Positions 50,462 through 58,993 of a DNA stretch of 64,000 bases are shown here, piece after piece; position 1 is the stretch's first letter, and every line of letters begins with the position of its first letter. The notes under the pieces were generated by a model. The model ran no database searches. It saw only the letters and a program-made list of their open reading frames with translations, and had not been told where the DNA came from. The stretch is from positions 62,001 through 126,000 of the forward strand of contig CAZFCE010000004.1 in the NCBI GenBank assembly GCA_964517605.1. Direction: 5' to 3'. A program made the position numbers and the translations under genes. The stretch comes from J095 sp964517605 (lineage in GTDB: Bacteria; Chloroflexota; Anaerolineae; 4572-78; J111).

Positions 50462-51054
50462 TGGTGGTGGTTATCCCGGTAAAACCGCTGGCCCAATCAA
50501 AATCCCGGTTGGCCGCGGTGTTGTCGCCGGAGCAGCGGGCGCAGTTAAGCCGCCGGTTGTTGCGCCGCACCATTGAATTGGCCGGGCAAGCCGGCGAGGT
50601 GGTGGTGATTTCCAGGGATAGCGCCGTTCGCAAGCTGGCCCGGCAGGCCGGGGCGTGGGCTTTGGTTGAGGCCGAGGCCGACCTGAACAGCGCCGTGCGG
50701 CAGGCTGTTCGGTGGGTGGCGGCGCGGGGCGGCCCGGCGGCGCTGGTGCTGCCGGCAGATTTGCCCCGGCTCACCCTGGCCGACGTGCGGCAAATCATCG
50801 CGCTGGGGCAACCGGCGCCGGCGGTGGTGCTGGCTCCTTGCCGCCGCCACGAAGGCACCAACGCGCTGTTGCTTTCGCCGCCGCAGGTTATTGCGCCCGC
50901 GTTTGGCGTTAACAGCTTTAGCCGCCATTACCGGGCGGCGCAACAGGCCGGGCTGGAGCCGGTTGTGTATCAATCCGAGGCGGTGGGGTTTGATCTGGAC
51001 GTGCCGGAGGATTTGGCGCTGCTAAACTTTTGGCCGCAATTACTTGCGGGCTGA
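50461..51054 (+). CDS. cofC: CofC/FbiD-like 2-phospholactate (or related) guanylyltransferase
   Basis: A 197-residue nucleotidyltransferase. The start VVVIPVKPLAQSKSRLAAVL gives the nucleotide-binding loop, LVLPADLPRLTLADV contains the metal-binding region and FGVNSFSRHYRAAQ and GFDLDVPEDLALLN are family segments of CofC, which makes the activated precursor for coenzyme F420. The ATG is directly coupled to the preceding gene. No other F420 gene is in the window. The last 15 bases overlap the 3' end of the convergent histidine kinase gene. Confidence 0.85.
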   Translation: MVVVIPVKPLAQSKSRLAAVLSPEQRAQLSRRLLRRTIELAGQAGEVVVISRDSAVRKLARQAGAWALVEAEADLNSAVRQAVRWVAARGGPAALVLPADLPRLTLADVRQIIALGQPAPAVVLAPCRRHEGTNALLLSPPQVIAPAFGVNSFSRHYRAAQQAGLEPVVYQSEAVGFDLDVPEDLALLNFWPQLLAG

Positions 51055-52488
51055 AATCAGCGTGCGGGCGTCGGCTTCGGTAATGGGCAGCAGCACGGTG
51101 AATTTAGCGCCAATGCCGGTAACGCTTTCGGCGCGGATGTGGCCGCTGTGGGCGTCAATTATCTCTTTGATGATGGCCAGCCCCAGCCCGGCCCCTTTGC
51201 CCCGTTTGCGGCTTTTATCCACCTGATAAAAACGCTCAAAAATCCGGGCCAAATCTTCGGGTGGAATGCCCGGCCCGGTATCGCTGATGCTCACCTCAAC
51301 AAAATCGCCCCGCTCCGGATTGCCGGGTTTATCGCGTAGCGGCATATTTGGCGCAACCCGCGCCCCGATAGTGACCCGTCCGCCGGCGGGCGTGTGGCGC
51401 ACCGCGTTATCCAGCAGGTTGGTAAACACCTGCGCCAGCCGGTCACCATCGCCCACAATGGCCGGCAATTCGCCCCACTTTTTCTCCAACGCCACTTTCT
51501 TTTCAATGGCCTGCGGCAGCAGCCGGGTGTAGGCGCTGTTTAAAATTTGCGGCAAATCCAGCGGCGTTTTTTGCATCACCACCTGGCCGGAATCAAGGCG
51601 GGCCAGATCGAGCAAATCCTCTACCAGCCGGGCCATGCGGGCCGCTTCTTCATAAATAATGGCGGCGGCTTTTTGCCGGGCGGTTTCGTCCGGCGTTGCG
51701 CCCTCCATAATGGCCTGCGAAAAGCCCTGAATGGACGTGAGCGGCGTTTTTAGCTCGTGCGACACGTTAGAGACAAAATCGTGCATGGCCTGCTGGCCGG
51801 CGGCCACCTGCTCGGCCATGGCATTAAAGCTGATGGCCACGCGCCGGATTTCGGGCGGGCCTTCTTGCGGCAGGCGATGGGCGTAATCACCGGCGGCTAC
51901 GGCGGCGGCGGCATCGCCAATTTTTTGCAGCGGGCGCACCACCGAGCGGGCAATCACCGCGCTGGCCAGCAACGAAACCAGCAGCGCCACCAGCGCGGCC
52001 AGCGCAAAGCCCCAACTCATCTCCGCAAAAACAGCCGGCACTATTGGCGGGCGGGGGGCCAGCGCCACAATGTAGCCGGCCACCTGATTGGCCTGTTCCA
52101 CCTGGCTGGCCGAAAAATTAAAGGTGTCACCGGCGGGCGGGGTAAAGCGCCCGGTTTGGTTGGCGGTGTCGGTAACGGGGAACTCCTGCCCGGCCCAGGC
52201 GTTGTCGCTATCGGCCAGAATAATGCCCGCCGGAGTTACAAACAGCAGCCGGGCGGCGCTGTCGGCGGGGCGCTGGCTGATTTGCTGCGCAATCTGATCG
52301 GTGGTAGCGCCGCGCTTGTACTCGTTGTTGATTTGCCGGGCCAGTAGCCGGCTCTGCGCGGCCAGTTTGGCCGCTGACAACCGGTTTTGAATGGGCCGCG
52401 CCACAACCACCAAAGTGATAAAGGCCAGCGCCAGCGCAATAAAAATCACCAGCACGTAAGAAATAACCAGCCGCCAGCTCAGGCTCAT
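51040..52488 (-). CDS. Membrane sensor histidine kinase
   Basis: A 482-residue kinase with two membrane helices (about 6-30 and 160-185) bracketing an extracytoplasmic sensor of ~130 residues, then a HAMP domain (VVRPLQKIGDAAAAVAAGDY), the HisKA box VSNVSHELKTPLTSIQGF near residue 246, and the ATPase with NLLDNAVRHTP, SDTGPGIPPEDL and KGAGLGLAIIKEI. It is the partner of the upstream regulator, whose stop overlaps its start by 4 bases. The stimulus is unknown. Confidence 0.95.
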   Translation of the reverse strand: MSLSWRLVISYVLVIFIALALAFITLVVVARPIQNRLSAAKLAAQSRLLARQINNEYKRGATTDQIAQQISQRPADSAARLLFVTPAGIILADSDNAWAGQEFPVTDTANQTGRFTPPAGDTFNFSASQVEQANQVAGYIVALAPRPPIVPAVFAEMSWGFALAALVALLVSLLASAVIARSVVRPLQKIGDAAAAVAAGDYAHRLPQEGPPEIRRVAISFNAMAEQVAAGQQAMHDFVSNVSHELKTPLTSIQGFSQAIMEGATPDETARQKAAAIIYEEAARMARLVEDLLDLARLDSGQVVMQKTPLDLPQILNSAYTRLLPQAIEKKVALEKKWGELPAIVGDGDRLAQVFTNLLDNAVRHTPAGGRVTIGARVAPNMPLRDKPGNPERGDFVEVSISDTGPGIPPEDLARIFERFYQVDKSRKRGKGAGLGLAIIKEIIDAHSGHIRAESVTGIGAKFTVLLPITEADARTLISARK

Positions 52489-53177
52489 GTGTCAATCACC
52501 ATTTTGTAGCCCACGCCCCACACCGTGGCGATGCTCACCTGACGGTTGGCGCTCAGTTTATCGCGCAGGTGAGCCACATGCACATCCACGGTGCGGGTTT
52601 CGCCGTAAAAATCAAAGCCCCAGGCCAAATCAAGCAGCTTTTCCCGCGACAGGGCCAGCCCCTTGTTTTCCACAAACACCAGCAGCAGGTCAAACTCTTT
52701 GGTGCGCAAGTCCAGCAGTTGGCCGTTGAGCCGGGCTTCGCGGCGGGCGGGGTCAATACTGAGCGGCCCGGCGCGCAGGGCGCGGTTATCGGGTTGGGGG
52801 CCGGTGGGGGTGGCTCCGCGCCGCAGCACGGCTTTGACGCGGGCCACCAGTTCGCGGGGATTGTAGGGTTTGGTCATGTAATCATCCGCGCCCAGTTCCA
52901 GCCCCACAATTTTGTCAATGTCGTCGGTGCGGGCGGTAAGCATAATAATCGGCGTTTGGCTGCCGGCCCGAATGCGCTTGCACACCTCCCAGCCGTCCAG
53001 CTCCGGCAGCATCAAATCCAGCACCACCAGCGCCGGTTGCAGGGCTTTGAACTTGTCCAGCGCCGCCAACCCGTCGGTGGCGGATTCTACCTGGTAGCCG
53101 GCATTTTCCAGGTACAGCTTGCCCAGTTCGATGATATTCTGTTCGTCATCAACCAGTAAAATCAATTCTTTGGGCAT
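52485..53177 (-). CDS. OmpR/PhoB-family response regulator
   Basis: A 230-residue two-domain regulator. The receiver has ILLVDDE, phospho-acceptor Asp54 in VVLDLMLPE and Lys near 103 (MTKPYNPRELV); the winged-helix DNA-binding domain ends with TRTVDVHVAHLRDKL and WGVGYKMV. The start is one base from the end of rsgA (53179), which lies upstream on the same strand. Confidence 0.96.
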   Translation of the reverse strand: MPKELILLVDDEQNIIELGKLYLENAGYQVESATDGLAALDKFKALQPALVVLDLMLPELDGWEVCKRIRAGSQTPIIMLTARTDDIDKIVGLELGADDYMTKPYNPRELVARVKAVLRRGATPTGPQPDNRALRAGPLSIDPARREARLNGQLLDLRTKEFDLLLVFVENKGLALSREKLLDLAWGFDFYGETRTVDVHVAHLRDKLSANRQVSIATVWGVGYKMVIDT

Positions 53178-53178
53178 G

Positions 53179-54261
53179 TCAGCGTTTGATATCGTGCAGT
53201 TTGTGATAATTTTTTATGGCTCGGCCAAGTTTCTTTTCGTTGCGCCGGGCATCAAGGTAGGCTTTTTGGTTTTGCTTGCTTTCCAGATAATCGGTTTCGC
53301 GGTTGAGCTTCAAGTAGTTGTTGTAGCGCTCCTGGTCAAGCTGGCCGTTGGCCAGCGCCGCCTGCACCGCGCAACCGATTTCGCTGGTGTGCGTGCAATC
53401 GGGAAAGTGGCATGCGGCGGCCAAAGCGGTAATCTCGGCAAAGGCATCCTCGATTCCGTCGGCGTTGCCCCACAACTGCACTCCGCGCATACCCGGCGAA
53501 TCGATGAGCAGCGCGCCGCCGGGCAGCACCACCAGTTCGCGGTGGGTGGTGGTGTGCCGCCCTCTGGAATCGTTGGCGCGCACGGCGTTGGTTTTGAACA
53601 GTTCTGCGCCGGCCAGTTGGTTGAGCAGCGTGCTTTTGCCCACGCCGGACGAGCCGACCAACGCGTAAGTTTGGCCGGGCTGGAGCATATGGCGCAGCGT
53701 TGCCAGCCCGTCGCCGGTGGCCGCGCTAATGGTAAGCACCGGCGTGTCCGGGGCGATGGCGGCCATTTGCGCCTGTTTGGTGGGCAGGTCGGTACACAAA
53801 TCTATTTTGTTTAGCAAAATTATGGACCGCGCCCCGCCTTCATTTACCAGCAGCAGGTAGCGTTCCAGCCGGCGCAGGTTAAAATCGTGGTCGGCGCCCT
53901 GCACCACAAAAATAACATCAATGTTGGCGGCTAGCACCTGCTCTTGGATTTTGCCGCCGGCGGCCTGCCGCGAAAAACGGGTGAGACGGGGCAGCACGTG
54001 ATGGATGATGGCTTTCTGTTCGCCGGCAAACAGCGAAACGGCAGCCCAATCGCCCACTTTGGGCAAATCGGCGGGGCTATCGGCGTTGAACAGCAGTTTG
54101 CCGGTCACTTCGGCGTCAAACTCGCCTGCACCGGTGAGTACCACATATTGGCCGCGCTGTTCCACCGTTACGCGGGCGGCGGTAAAACCGGCGGGCTGGT
54201 AAGGCTCAAACGTGCGGGCAAAGTGGGCGTTCCAGCCTAAATCTTCCAGAGAATAATTCAT
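53179..54261 (-). CDS. rsgA: Ribosome small subunit-dependent GTPase RsgA
   Basis: A 360-residue circularly permuted GTPase for 30S maturation. Motifs occur in permuted order: LLNKIDLCTDL (G4) near residue 145, VGSSGVGKSTLLNQL (G1) near 196, DSRGRHTTTHRELV (G2), and IDSPGMRGVQLW (G3). The zinc module CHFPDCTHTSEIGC follows. The ATG at 54261 with AAGGAAC upstream is chosen over a longer open frame that adds 62 residues with no family similarity. Confidence 0.95.
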   Translation of the reverse strand: MNYSLEDLGWNAHFARTFEPYQPAGFTAARVTVEQRGQYVVLTGAGEFDAEVTGKLLFNADSPADLPKVGDWAAVSLFAGEQKAIIHHVLPRLTRFSRQAAGGKIQEQVLAANIDVIFVVQGADHDFNLRRLERYLLLVNEGGARSIILLNKIDLCTDLPTKQAQMAAIAPDTPVLTISAATGDGLATLRHMLQPGQTYALVGSSGVGKSTLLNQLAGAELFKTNAVRANDSRGRHTTTHRELVVLPGGALLIDSPGMRGVQLWGNADGIEDAFAEITALAAACHFPDCTHTSEIGCAVQAALANGQLDQERYNNYLKLNRETDYLESKQNQKAYLDARRNEKKLGRAIKNYHKLHDIKR

Positions 54262-54305
54262 GGGGGGTGTTCCTTGTTCAAAATGAAATGGTCTTAATGG
54301 ATTGG

Positions 54306-54557
54306 CTAATCGCGTTGCGCGGCCACGGTTTTGATTTGCCGCTCTTCGCATAGGCTGCAAATGGGAAAAGCCAGCCACGCGCCGGGCGCTTGTTCCGGGG
54401 CCGGCACAATAATCGCGCTGGTGGCCGGGCTGTTGCACAAAATACACGGCAGCGCCGGATTAAGGCTGATCAGCCCCAGTTGTTGAGCCGGTGGGCCGGG
54501 GTAAGGGATTACCTCGCGGGCAACTTCCTGATATTTTTGTGGTAGATTGGTGGTCAT
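54306..54557 (-). CDS. Small protein with two CxxC motifs, unknown function
   Basis: An 83-residue protein with a proline-rich N-terminus, a first CILC motif near residue 41 and a second CSLC motif near residue 67, spaced as in a zinc ribbon. GGAGG stands 8 bases before the chosen ATG; a TTG two codons upstream is too close to it. I do not recognise the family. It lies 44 bases upstream of rsgA on the same strand and may be co-transcribed. Confidence 0.65.
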   Translation of the reverse strand: MTTNLPQKYQEVAREVIPYPGPPAQQLGLISLNPALPCILCNSPATSAIIVPAPEQAPGAWLAFPICSLCEERQIKTVAAQRD

Positions 54558-54629
54558 TGGCAATGCCTCCAGATTATTTGGGCTGACGCCTTTACTTTAA
54601 TTGTAGCATTGGTTGCCTGATATAAATTC

Positions 54630-54709
54630 TTAACGCGAATAACCCGAATTGGGCGAATATTACGAATTTTTTAAGAAGTTTTTTACAACATTCGCGCCAT
54701 TCGCGTTAA
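54630..54709. repeat. CGAAT-phased inverted repeat, copy 3
   Basis: TTAACGCGAAT (54630-54640) and ATTCGCGTTAA (54699-54709) form a long-range stem. Between them CGAAT units occur every 9 bases four times (54636, 54645, 54654, 54663). The same pattern appears at 39780, 39965 and 62170. Confidence 0.85.
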
Positions 54710-54834
54710 AAACTGTCAGGTAGCCAGATTGTAGCATAATTTAGCCCCCATAGGCAACGCCGTTTTCAGGAGCGCGGACGGCTTTGTATAATTTGCCGGC
54801 GCGGGGTAGAATTTGGCCGTTAGGAGTTGAGGCG

Positions 54835-55365
54835 ATGGGCTTATTTATCCATGCTTTCATATTGTTTTTGGCCTTGTTTGCCATGATGGTCGGCCTGATT
54901 TTTACGGTGCTGCCGCCTGTTCCCGGTCTGCTGGTAATATGGGGCGCGGCCCTGTTTTACGGCCTGATGCTGGGCTGGGAAAAACTGGGCTGGTGGGCTT
55001 TTGGCGCGATCACCCTGTTGATGGTGGTGGGCTTTGCCGCCGATTTGCTGGGCGGCCAGTTTGGGGCCAAAATCGGCGGGGCCTCGCTGCGGGCGGTGGT
55101 GCTGGGCACGGTGGTTGGCTTTGGGCTGGGCGTTTTGGGCAGCCTGGTCGGTTCGCCGGTGGTGGGCTGTTTGGCCGGGCTGCTGGGTACGCTGGGCGTC
55201 ATTTTGCTGGTTGAGCGGGCGCGGTATAAAAACTGGAACACGGCCATTAACGCCACCAAAGGGTTTGTAGCCGGCAATGTGGTGGGGTTGATGGCTCGCG
55301 TTACGGCGGGCGGGCTGATGGTGGTGATATTTTTGGCGCGGGTGTATTGGGATTGGAGCGGTTGA
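54835..55365 (+). CDS. DUF456-type small membrane protein
   Basis: A 176-residue integral membrane protein with four or five helices, including GLIFTVLPPVPGLLVIWGAA and the glycine-rich FAADLLGGQFGAKIGGAS loop and GTVVGFGLGVLGSLVGSP, as in the DUF456 family. The ATG at 54835 follows TTAGGAG; a longer open frame begins inside the TATAAT at 54787 and is not used. The function of the family is unknown. Confidence 0.82.
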   Translation: MGLFIHAFILFLALFAMMVGLIFTVLPPVPGLLVIWGAALFYGLMLGWEKLGWWAFGAITLLMVVGFAADLLGGQFGAKIGGASLRAVVLGTVVGFGLGVLGSLVGSPVVGCLAGLLGTLGVILLVERARYKNWNTAINATKGFVAGNVVGLMARVTAGGLMVVIFLARVYWDWSG

Positions 55366-55372
55366 GGCGCGG

Positions 55373-55837
55373 TCAATCCTGAGCAAAGGCGCGGAGCACC
55401 TGTTTGCCCGGAAAACGGGCGTGAACGCCTACCGTAAAATCCTCTAACGAAGGCTTTAAATCAAAGTAAAACAGGTGCGTTTCTTTGGCGGTGTCCGACG
55501 CGCCAAACCCTTCGATGAGCGCCATTGCGCCGGGAATATCCAGCATCAGGTCTACCCAGTCGTCCTCGCGGCGTTCCGTATCTGGCGATAGCCAGATTTC
55601 TTTAACCTGGGCTACCTGGCGCAAATAATCAATGTGCCAGTGCGGTTTTTGGGCCGGTTGCAGGTGATGTTTAAGCCGTCCCAGCAGGCCGCCCGCGCCA
55701 AAGGCGCTGCCCACGTAGGTGTACCAGCCGGCGGGAAAATCAAACGTGCCCAGCCGGCCCACGGTAATGGTGGCGTCTTCTTCAAGTTGAAGCAATAATA
55801 CGTAAGTTCCGGTTAAAATTTGGTCTGGTGTGGTCAC
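55373..55837 (-). CDS. DUF123/GIY-YIG-like protein
   Basis: A 154-residue protein with GTYVLLLQLEEDATITVGRLG, the AGWYTYVGSAFGAGGLLGRL core and KPHWHIDYL, which are the conserved parts of DUF123, a GIY-YIG-related fold sometimes fused to endonuclease III. A nuclease activity is possible but not shown. It converges on the DUF456 gene, with only 7 bases between stops. Confidence 0.85.
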   Translation of the reverse strand: MTTPDQILTGTYVLLLQLEEDATITVGRLGTFDFPAGWYTYVGSAFGAGGLLGRLKHHLQPAQKPHWHIDYLRQVAQVKEIWLSPDTERREDDWVDLMLDIPGAMALIEGFGASDTAKETHLFYFDLKPSLEDFTVGVHARFPGKQVLRAFAQD

Positions 55838-55948
55838 GGTTTATCTCTGAGTTTGATGGAGCGGGCCAAAAATTGCCCGGCGTTTCCATAGTTTAATCCG
55901 GGGCGAGGGCGCTGTCAAGAGTTACAAAACCCGAAAAAGGATAATCTT

Positions 55949-56833
55949 TTGCCAAAACCGTTGGGGTATTCGCTAAAATTTACGCTGCTGCCGGTGCGCT
56001 CGTGGTTGAATTTGGGGCCGGGCTGGGCGGCGCTGGCCGGGGCGCTGGCCGGCGGCGTGCCGGCCTGGAACTCGACGGCGGCGCTGCAAATAGTGGCTTT
56101 GTGGTTGCTGGTTGACCCCGTTTTGGGCAGCCTGTGGGAGGTGGTGGTGGGGCAAAAGTTGTGGCAGCAGTTTGCCCAGGCCGAACTGCCGCCGCCTCCG
56201 GCGCGTGGTTTTGATTTGCCCTACGCGCAGCCCAACTCGACGGCGGGGCGGTTGTTGCTGGGGCTGCGGCGCTATGGGGTGTGGTGGCGTAGCTCTTATT
56301 GGCCGCAATCGGGCGGTAATGTTTTAACGGTGGCGCTGGGCAGCGGGTTGGCCATATTATTGGCCGCGCTACTGCATCCTTTTGTTATATGGCTAACGTT
56401 GTTGGCGCTGGCGCTCACGCTGCTGGCCGGCTTTACCGACCGGGGAGCGACTGCGCCCGGCGGTGGGCGGCTGCAATCGTTGGCGCAATTTTTGTTGCCG
56501 TGGAGCATGGGCCTGCTGCTTTTTCCGGATTCGTCGCAGGCGGCGCTGCTGGTGGGCGGCTGTTACTGGTGCGTTTATCTGGGCGGGTTGCGGTTGCTGG
56601 GGCAGCATCGCCGGGCCGAATGGCTTTTTTTTGGGGGACAGGCGGCGGTGGTGGGCGTGCTGCTGGCGTTGCGGCTGCTGCCCGGCGCGGCGCTGGTTGG
56701 GGTAATGCTGGCGGCGCAGGTGTTGCTGGCCTCGGCTAAAAAAGACACGCCCGCTATGTTGGCCGGAGCGCAACCTTATTTGGTGGTCAGCGTGCTGGCG
56801 GCGGCGGTTGCATTGGGGAGTTGGGGAGGTTAA
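55949..56833 (+). CDS. Multi-spanning membrane protein of unknown function
   Basis: A 294-residue protein with about seven to eight hydrophobic segments and a longer hydrophilic loop near residues 75-120 (PPPPARGFDLPYAQPNSTAG). I recognise no family. The start is TTG at 55949 with AAGGA about 10 bases before it. It is directly followed by a methyltransferase gene (stop TAA then ATG), so the two probably act together, perhaps on a membrane lipid or quinone-like compound; this is inference. Confidence 0.6.
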   Translation: MPKPLGYSLKFTLLPVRSWLNLGPGWAALAGALAGGVPAWNSTAALQIVALWLLVDPVLGSLWEVVVGQKLWQQFAQAELPPPPARGFDLPYAQPNSTAGRLLLGLRRYGVWWRSSYWPQSGGNVLTVALGSGLAILLAALLHPFVIWLTLLALALTLLAGFTDRGATAPGGGRLQSLAQFLLPWSMGLLLFPDSSQAALLVGGCYWCVYLGGLRLLGQHRRAEWLFFGGQAAVVGVLLALRLLPGAALVGVMLAAQVLLASAKKDTPAMLAGAQPYLVVSVLAAAVALGSWGG

Positions 56834-57547
56834 ATGCTGATCAGGTTGATGGCGGTAACGGCGGTGGTGGCGGTGGTGGGCGCGGTGACCTACTGGCAGT
56901 TAATCATCGCCGAGGGAACCTATTTGGGGGCGCGGCTGGTGGCCCTGTTGTACGATTGGACGGCGGAAAAGTACAATCGCATTAAAGGTTTTAACGCCGA
57001 TGATGAAGATTATTGCCTGGGCCAGCCGCTGGTGGCCCGGCTGCGCGGCTGCCCCGCCGCCACTATTGTGGACGTAGCCACCGGCACGGGCCGCATTCCG
57101 CTCACCGTAACGCGCCAGTTGCCGTACACCGGGCGGGTGATTGGCGTGGATCGCTCCTCGAAAATGCTGGCGGTAGCCAAACGCGATACCGCCCATTTAG
57201 GCGAACGCGCCTTTTTTATCCAGGCCGATGGTATGGCCTTGCCGTTTGCCAGCAACAGCGTGCCGGTGGTTTCGTGCCTGGAGGCGCTGGAGTTTTTTCC
57301 CAACCCCGCCGGCGGTTTGGCCGAACTGGTGCGGGTATTGCAGCCGGCTCACAATGAAAATCCCAGCCAGGGCTGGTTGTTAACCACCAACCGCATTGGC
57401 TGGGAAGCAAAACTAATGCCGGGAAAAACCTGGTCGCGGGCGCAACTTAGCGAAATTTTGTGCCGGTTATCGCTGCGCTGCATTGACATTCAGATTTGGC
57501 AGGATATTTATGATCTGGTGTGGGCGCAAAAAGTTAACCTACATTGA
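56834..57547 (+). CDS. Membrane-anchored SAM-dependent methyltransferase
   Basis: A 237-residue class I methyltransferase with one N-terminal hydrophobic helix (LMAVTAVVAVVGAVTYWQLI). The SAM-binding motif I is IVDVATGTGRIPL near residue 78, motif II around GVDRSSKMLAVAK, and VSCLEALEFFPNPAGGL near 150. The substrate is unknown. It overlaps the end of the convergent gene at 57539 by 9 bases. Confidence 0.83.
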   Translation: MLIRLMAVTAVVAVVGAVTYWQLIIAEGTYLGARLVALLYDWTAEKYNRIKGFNADDEDYCLGQPLVARLRGCPAATIVDVATGTGRIPLTVTRQLPYTGRVIGVDRSSKMLAVAKRDTAHLGERAFFIQADGMALPFASNSVPVVSCLEALEFFPNPAGGLAELVRVLQPAHNENPSQGWLLTTNRIGWEAKLMPGKTWSRAQLSEILCRLSLRCIDIQIWQDIYDLVWAQKVNLH

Positions 57548-57952
57548 CCCCATCGAGCCGAACAGCCCGCCCACGGCGTGCAGCGCCACGTAAATCAACC
57601 CAAAAGTAACTACCAGGCCGATGGATGCCGCTTTGAACTTGCCGGCGGCGGTGGTCGCTTTTTTGGAACGGGCGGCGGCAAACTCGATGCCGCCCACCGC
57701 CAGCAGCGCCACCAGTACGTGCTCGCCGGTAAACCGCATATTTACCCAAAATTGCAGCAGAATATACAGCAGCGCCCCCAAAACCACCTGAAGATAAACC
57801 GCCGCCCGTAGCGCCAGCAACAGCCGGGCGTCAAACTCGGTCCAATCCTGGTGCCGCAGCCAGCCCGCCAACATTTTGATTGCCACAATAACCAGCAACC
57901 CAATCACCACATAACGCCAGCCCGAATGGGCCATCAGCATAAAAACGGCCAT
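57539..57952 (-). CDS. Four-helix membrane protein of unknown function
   Basis: A 137-residue protein with four predicted membrane helices and a His-containing MAHSGWRYVVIGLLVI first helix, a pattern seen in a family of small cytochrome b-like membrane proteins. No firm assignment. GGGGG lies 6 bases before the ATG at 57952, preferred to an ATG 4 codons upstream. Confidence 0.6.
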   Translation of the reverse strand: MAVFMLMAHSGWRYVVIGLLVIVAIKMLAGWLRHQDWTEFDARLLLALRAAVYLQVVLGALLYILLQFWVNMRFTGEHVLVALLAVGGIEFAAARSKKATTAAGKFKAASIGLVVTFGLIYVALHAVGGLFGSMGSM

Positions 57953-58033
57953 TTTAGCCCCCATTTAAGTTGATTTTACTGCCAGATAAGATTGTAACAC
58001 CGGCAGCGGGCGGATTCAAAACCGGCGGCCCGG

Positions 58034-58753
58034 CTATTTTTGCTCGGTGCCGGCGTGGTATTCAATCAGCTTTACGTCGGCTTCGGCCACCGTGCCGTGG
58101 TGGCTGTAAACGTAGCGGGTAATCCCCACCGTTGGGACAAACTCGATAATCTCGTGATCCGGCAGGGTTTGGAACCGGAGCGTGTATTGAGACAGGCCGG
58201 TTAAATTGGGTACGCCCGGCACGTTGGTTAACTGCGCCTGTTGCGCGTCATCCACCACCCAACAGTACGAATTATCCGGGCGGGTGGTTTGGCCCACCTC
58301 GCCAAACAGTTTGCCCGGCATTAACGGGGCATCCACAATGAGTTGGCTTTCATCCACCAGATCAAGCAAAAAATCATTTTGATCTTTAAGCCGGGCCAGC
58401 GCCTCTGGGGTGCTTTCGTAATACCGGTTTGGGCCAACCTGGATAATCACGTGGTCGGCGGACGGGCGGGTTGGGTCGTACCAGGCCAGGTCGGCGGGAT
58501 AGCCTTTGAGCCGGTAGCCCACCACGTGGTCGCGCCGCACGGTCTCGACCACTTCCATCTTCAAAGTGACGGTGGCTTCTTTGACGGTGGTCTCTTCCGT
58601 CCATTTTACGTTGCCCTGGTAAACCCAGTAGGCTCCCGGAGCCAGCGGAAAATAGTGGGCAAGCTCATCAACCGGCGGCACAGTGGGCGATAACGAACAG
58701 CCCGAACTCAGCCCCAGTACCAATAAAACCAGCACAAATAAACGATATTTCAT
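58034..58753 (-). CDS. Lipoprotein of unknown function
   Basis: A 239-residue lipoprotein (LVLLVLGLSSGC, lipid Cys near residue 19) followed by a beta-rich domain with YFPLAPGAYWVYQGNVKW, a start seen in many extracytoplasmic beta-barrel-like domains. A possible YPADLAWYDP loop and terminal VGITRYVYSHHGT are further features. Function unknown. It is divergent from the Rrf2 regulator. Confidence 0.75.
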   Translation of the reverse strand: MKYRLFVLVLLVLGLSSGCSLSPTVPPVDELAHYFPLAPGAYWVYQGNVKWTEETTVKEATVTLKMEVVETVRRDHVVGYRLKGYPADLAWYDPTRPSADHVIIQVGPNRYYESTPEALARLKDQNDFLLDLVDESQLIVDAPLMPGKLFGEVGQTTRPDNSYCWVVDDAQQAQLTNVPGVPNLTGLSQYTLRFQTLPDHEIIEFVPTVGITRYVYSHHGTVAEADVKLIEYHAGTEQK

Positions 58754-58883
58754 TAATCAGCACCTTTTTTGCTCAGTATAAACCTGACAGGCAGGTCGCG
58801 CCAGCCTGAAACCGGGCAGGCCGGCAACGGTTTGGCCGTTGGCCGGGCGACGTTTTGGCAACGGTTAATTTTTTACACCGGGA

Positions 58884-58918
58884 TGACAAATGTCACTGTT
58901 TAGTAGTGACATTTGTCA
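58884..58918. promoter_or_regulatory. Paired TGACAnnTGTCA palindromes
   Basis: TGACAAATGTCA (58884-58895) and TGACATTTGTCA (58907-58918) are 23 bases apart and together form one 14-bp inverted repeat with a 7-base spacer. They lie between the divergent lipoprotein and Rrf2 genes and look like a dimeric regulator's two sites. The regulator is unknown. Confidence 0.7.
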
Positions 58919-58953
58919 CTATTCAAAAAGAGTAAATTCAAGTAAAGTTTGTT

Positions 58954-58966
58954 GACTAGGTTAGTC
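58954..58966 (+). promoter_or_regulatory. Candidate Rrf2-type operator overlapping a -35 box
   Basis: GACTAGGTTAGTC is a 5-bp inverted repeat with a 3-base centre, close to the core of IscR/Rrf2 sites. It overlaps TTGACT (58952-58957), the best -35 candidate for the Rrf2 gene, 28 bases before its ATG, so autorepression is likely. No good -10 box follows it. Confidence 0.55.
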
Positions 58967-58993
58967 CAGAATATCCACAACACGAGGGGGGTT

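Noticed and set aside
54262..54447. 62-residue N-terminal extension of RsgA
   Set aside because: The residues do not fit the family, and a good ribosome site precedes the internal ATG at 54261.
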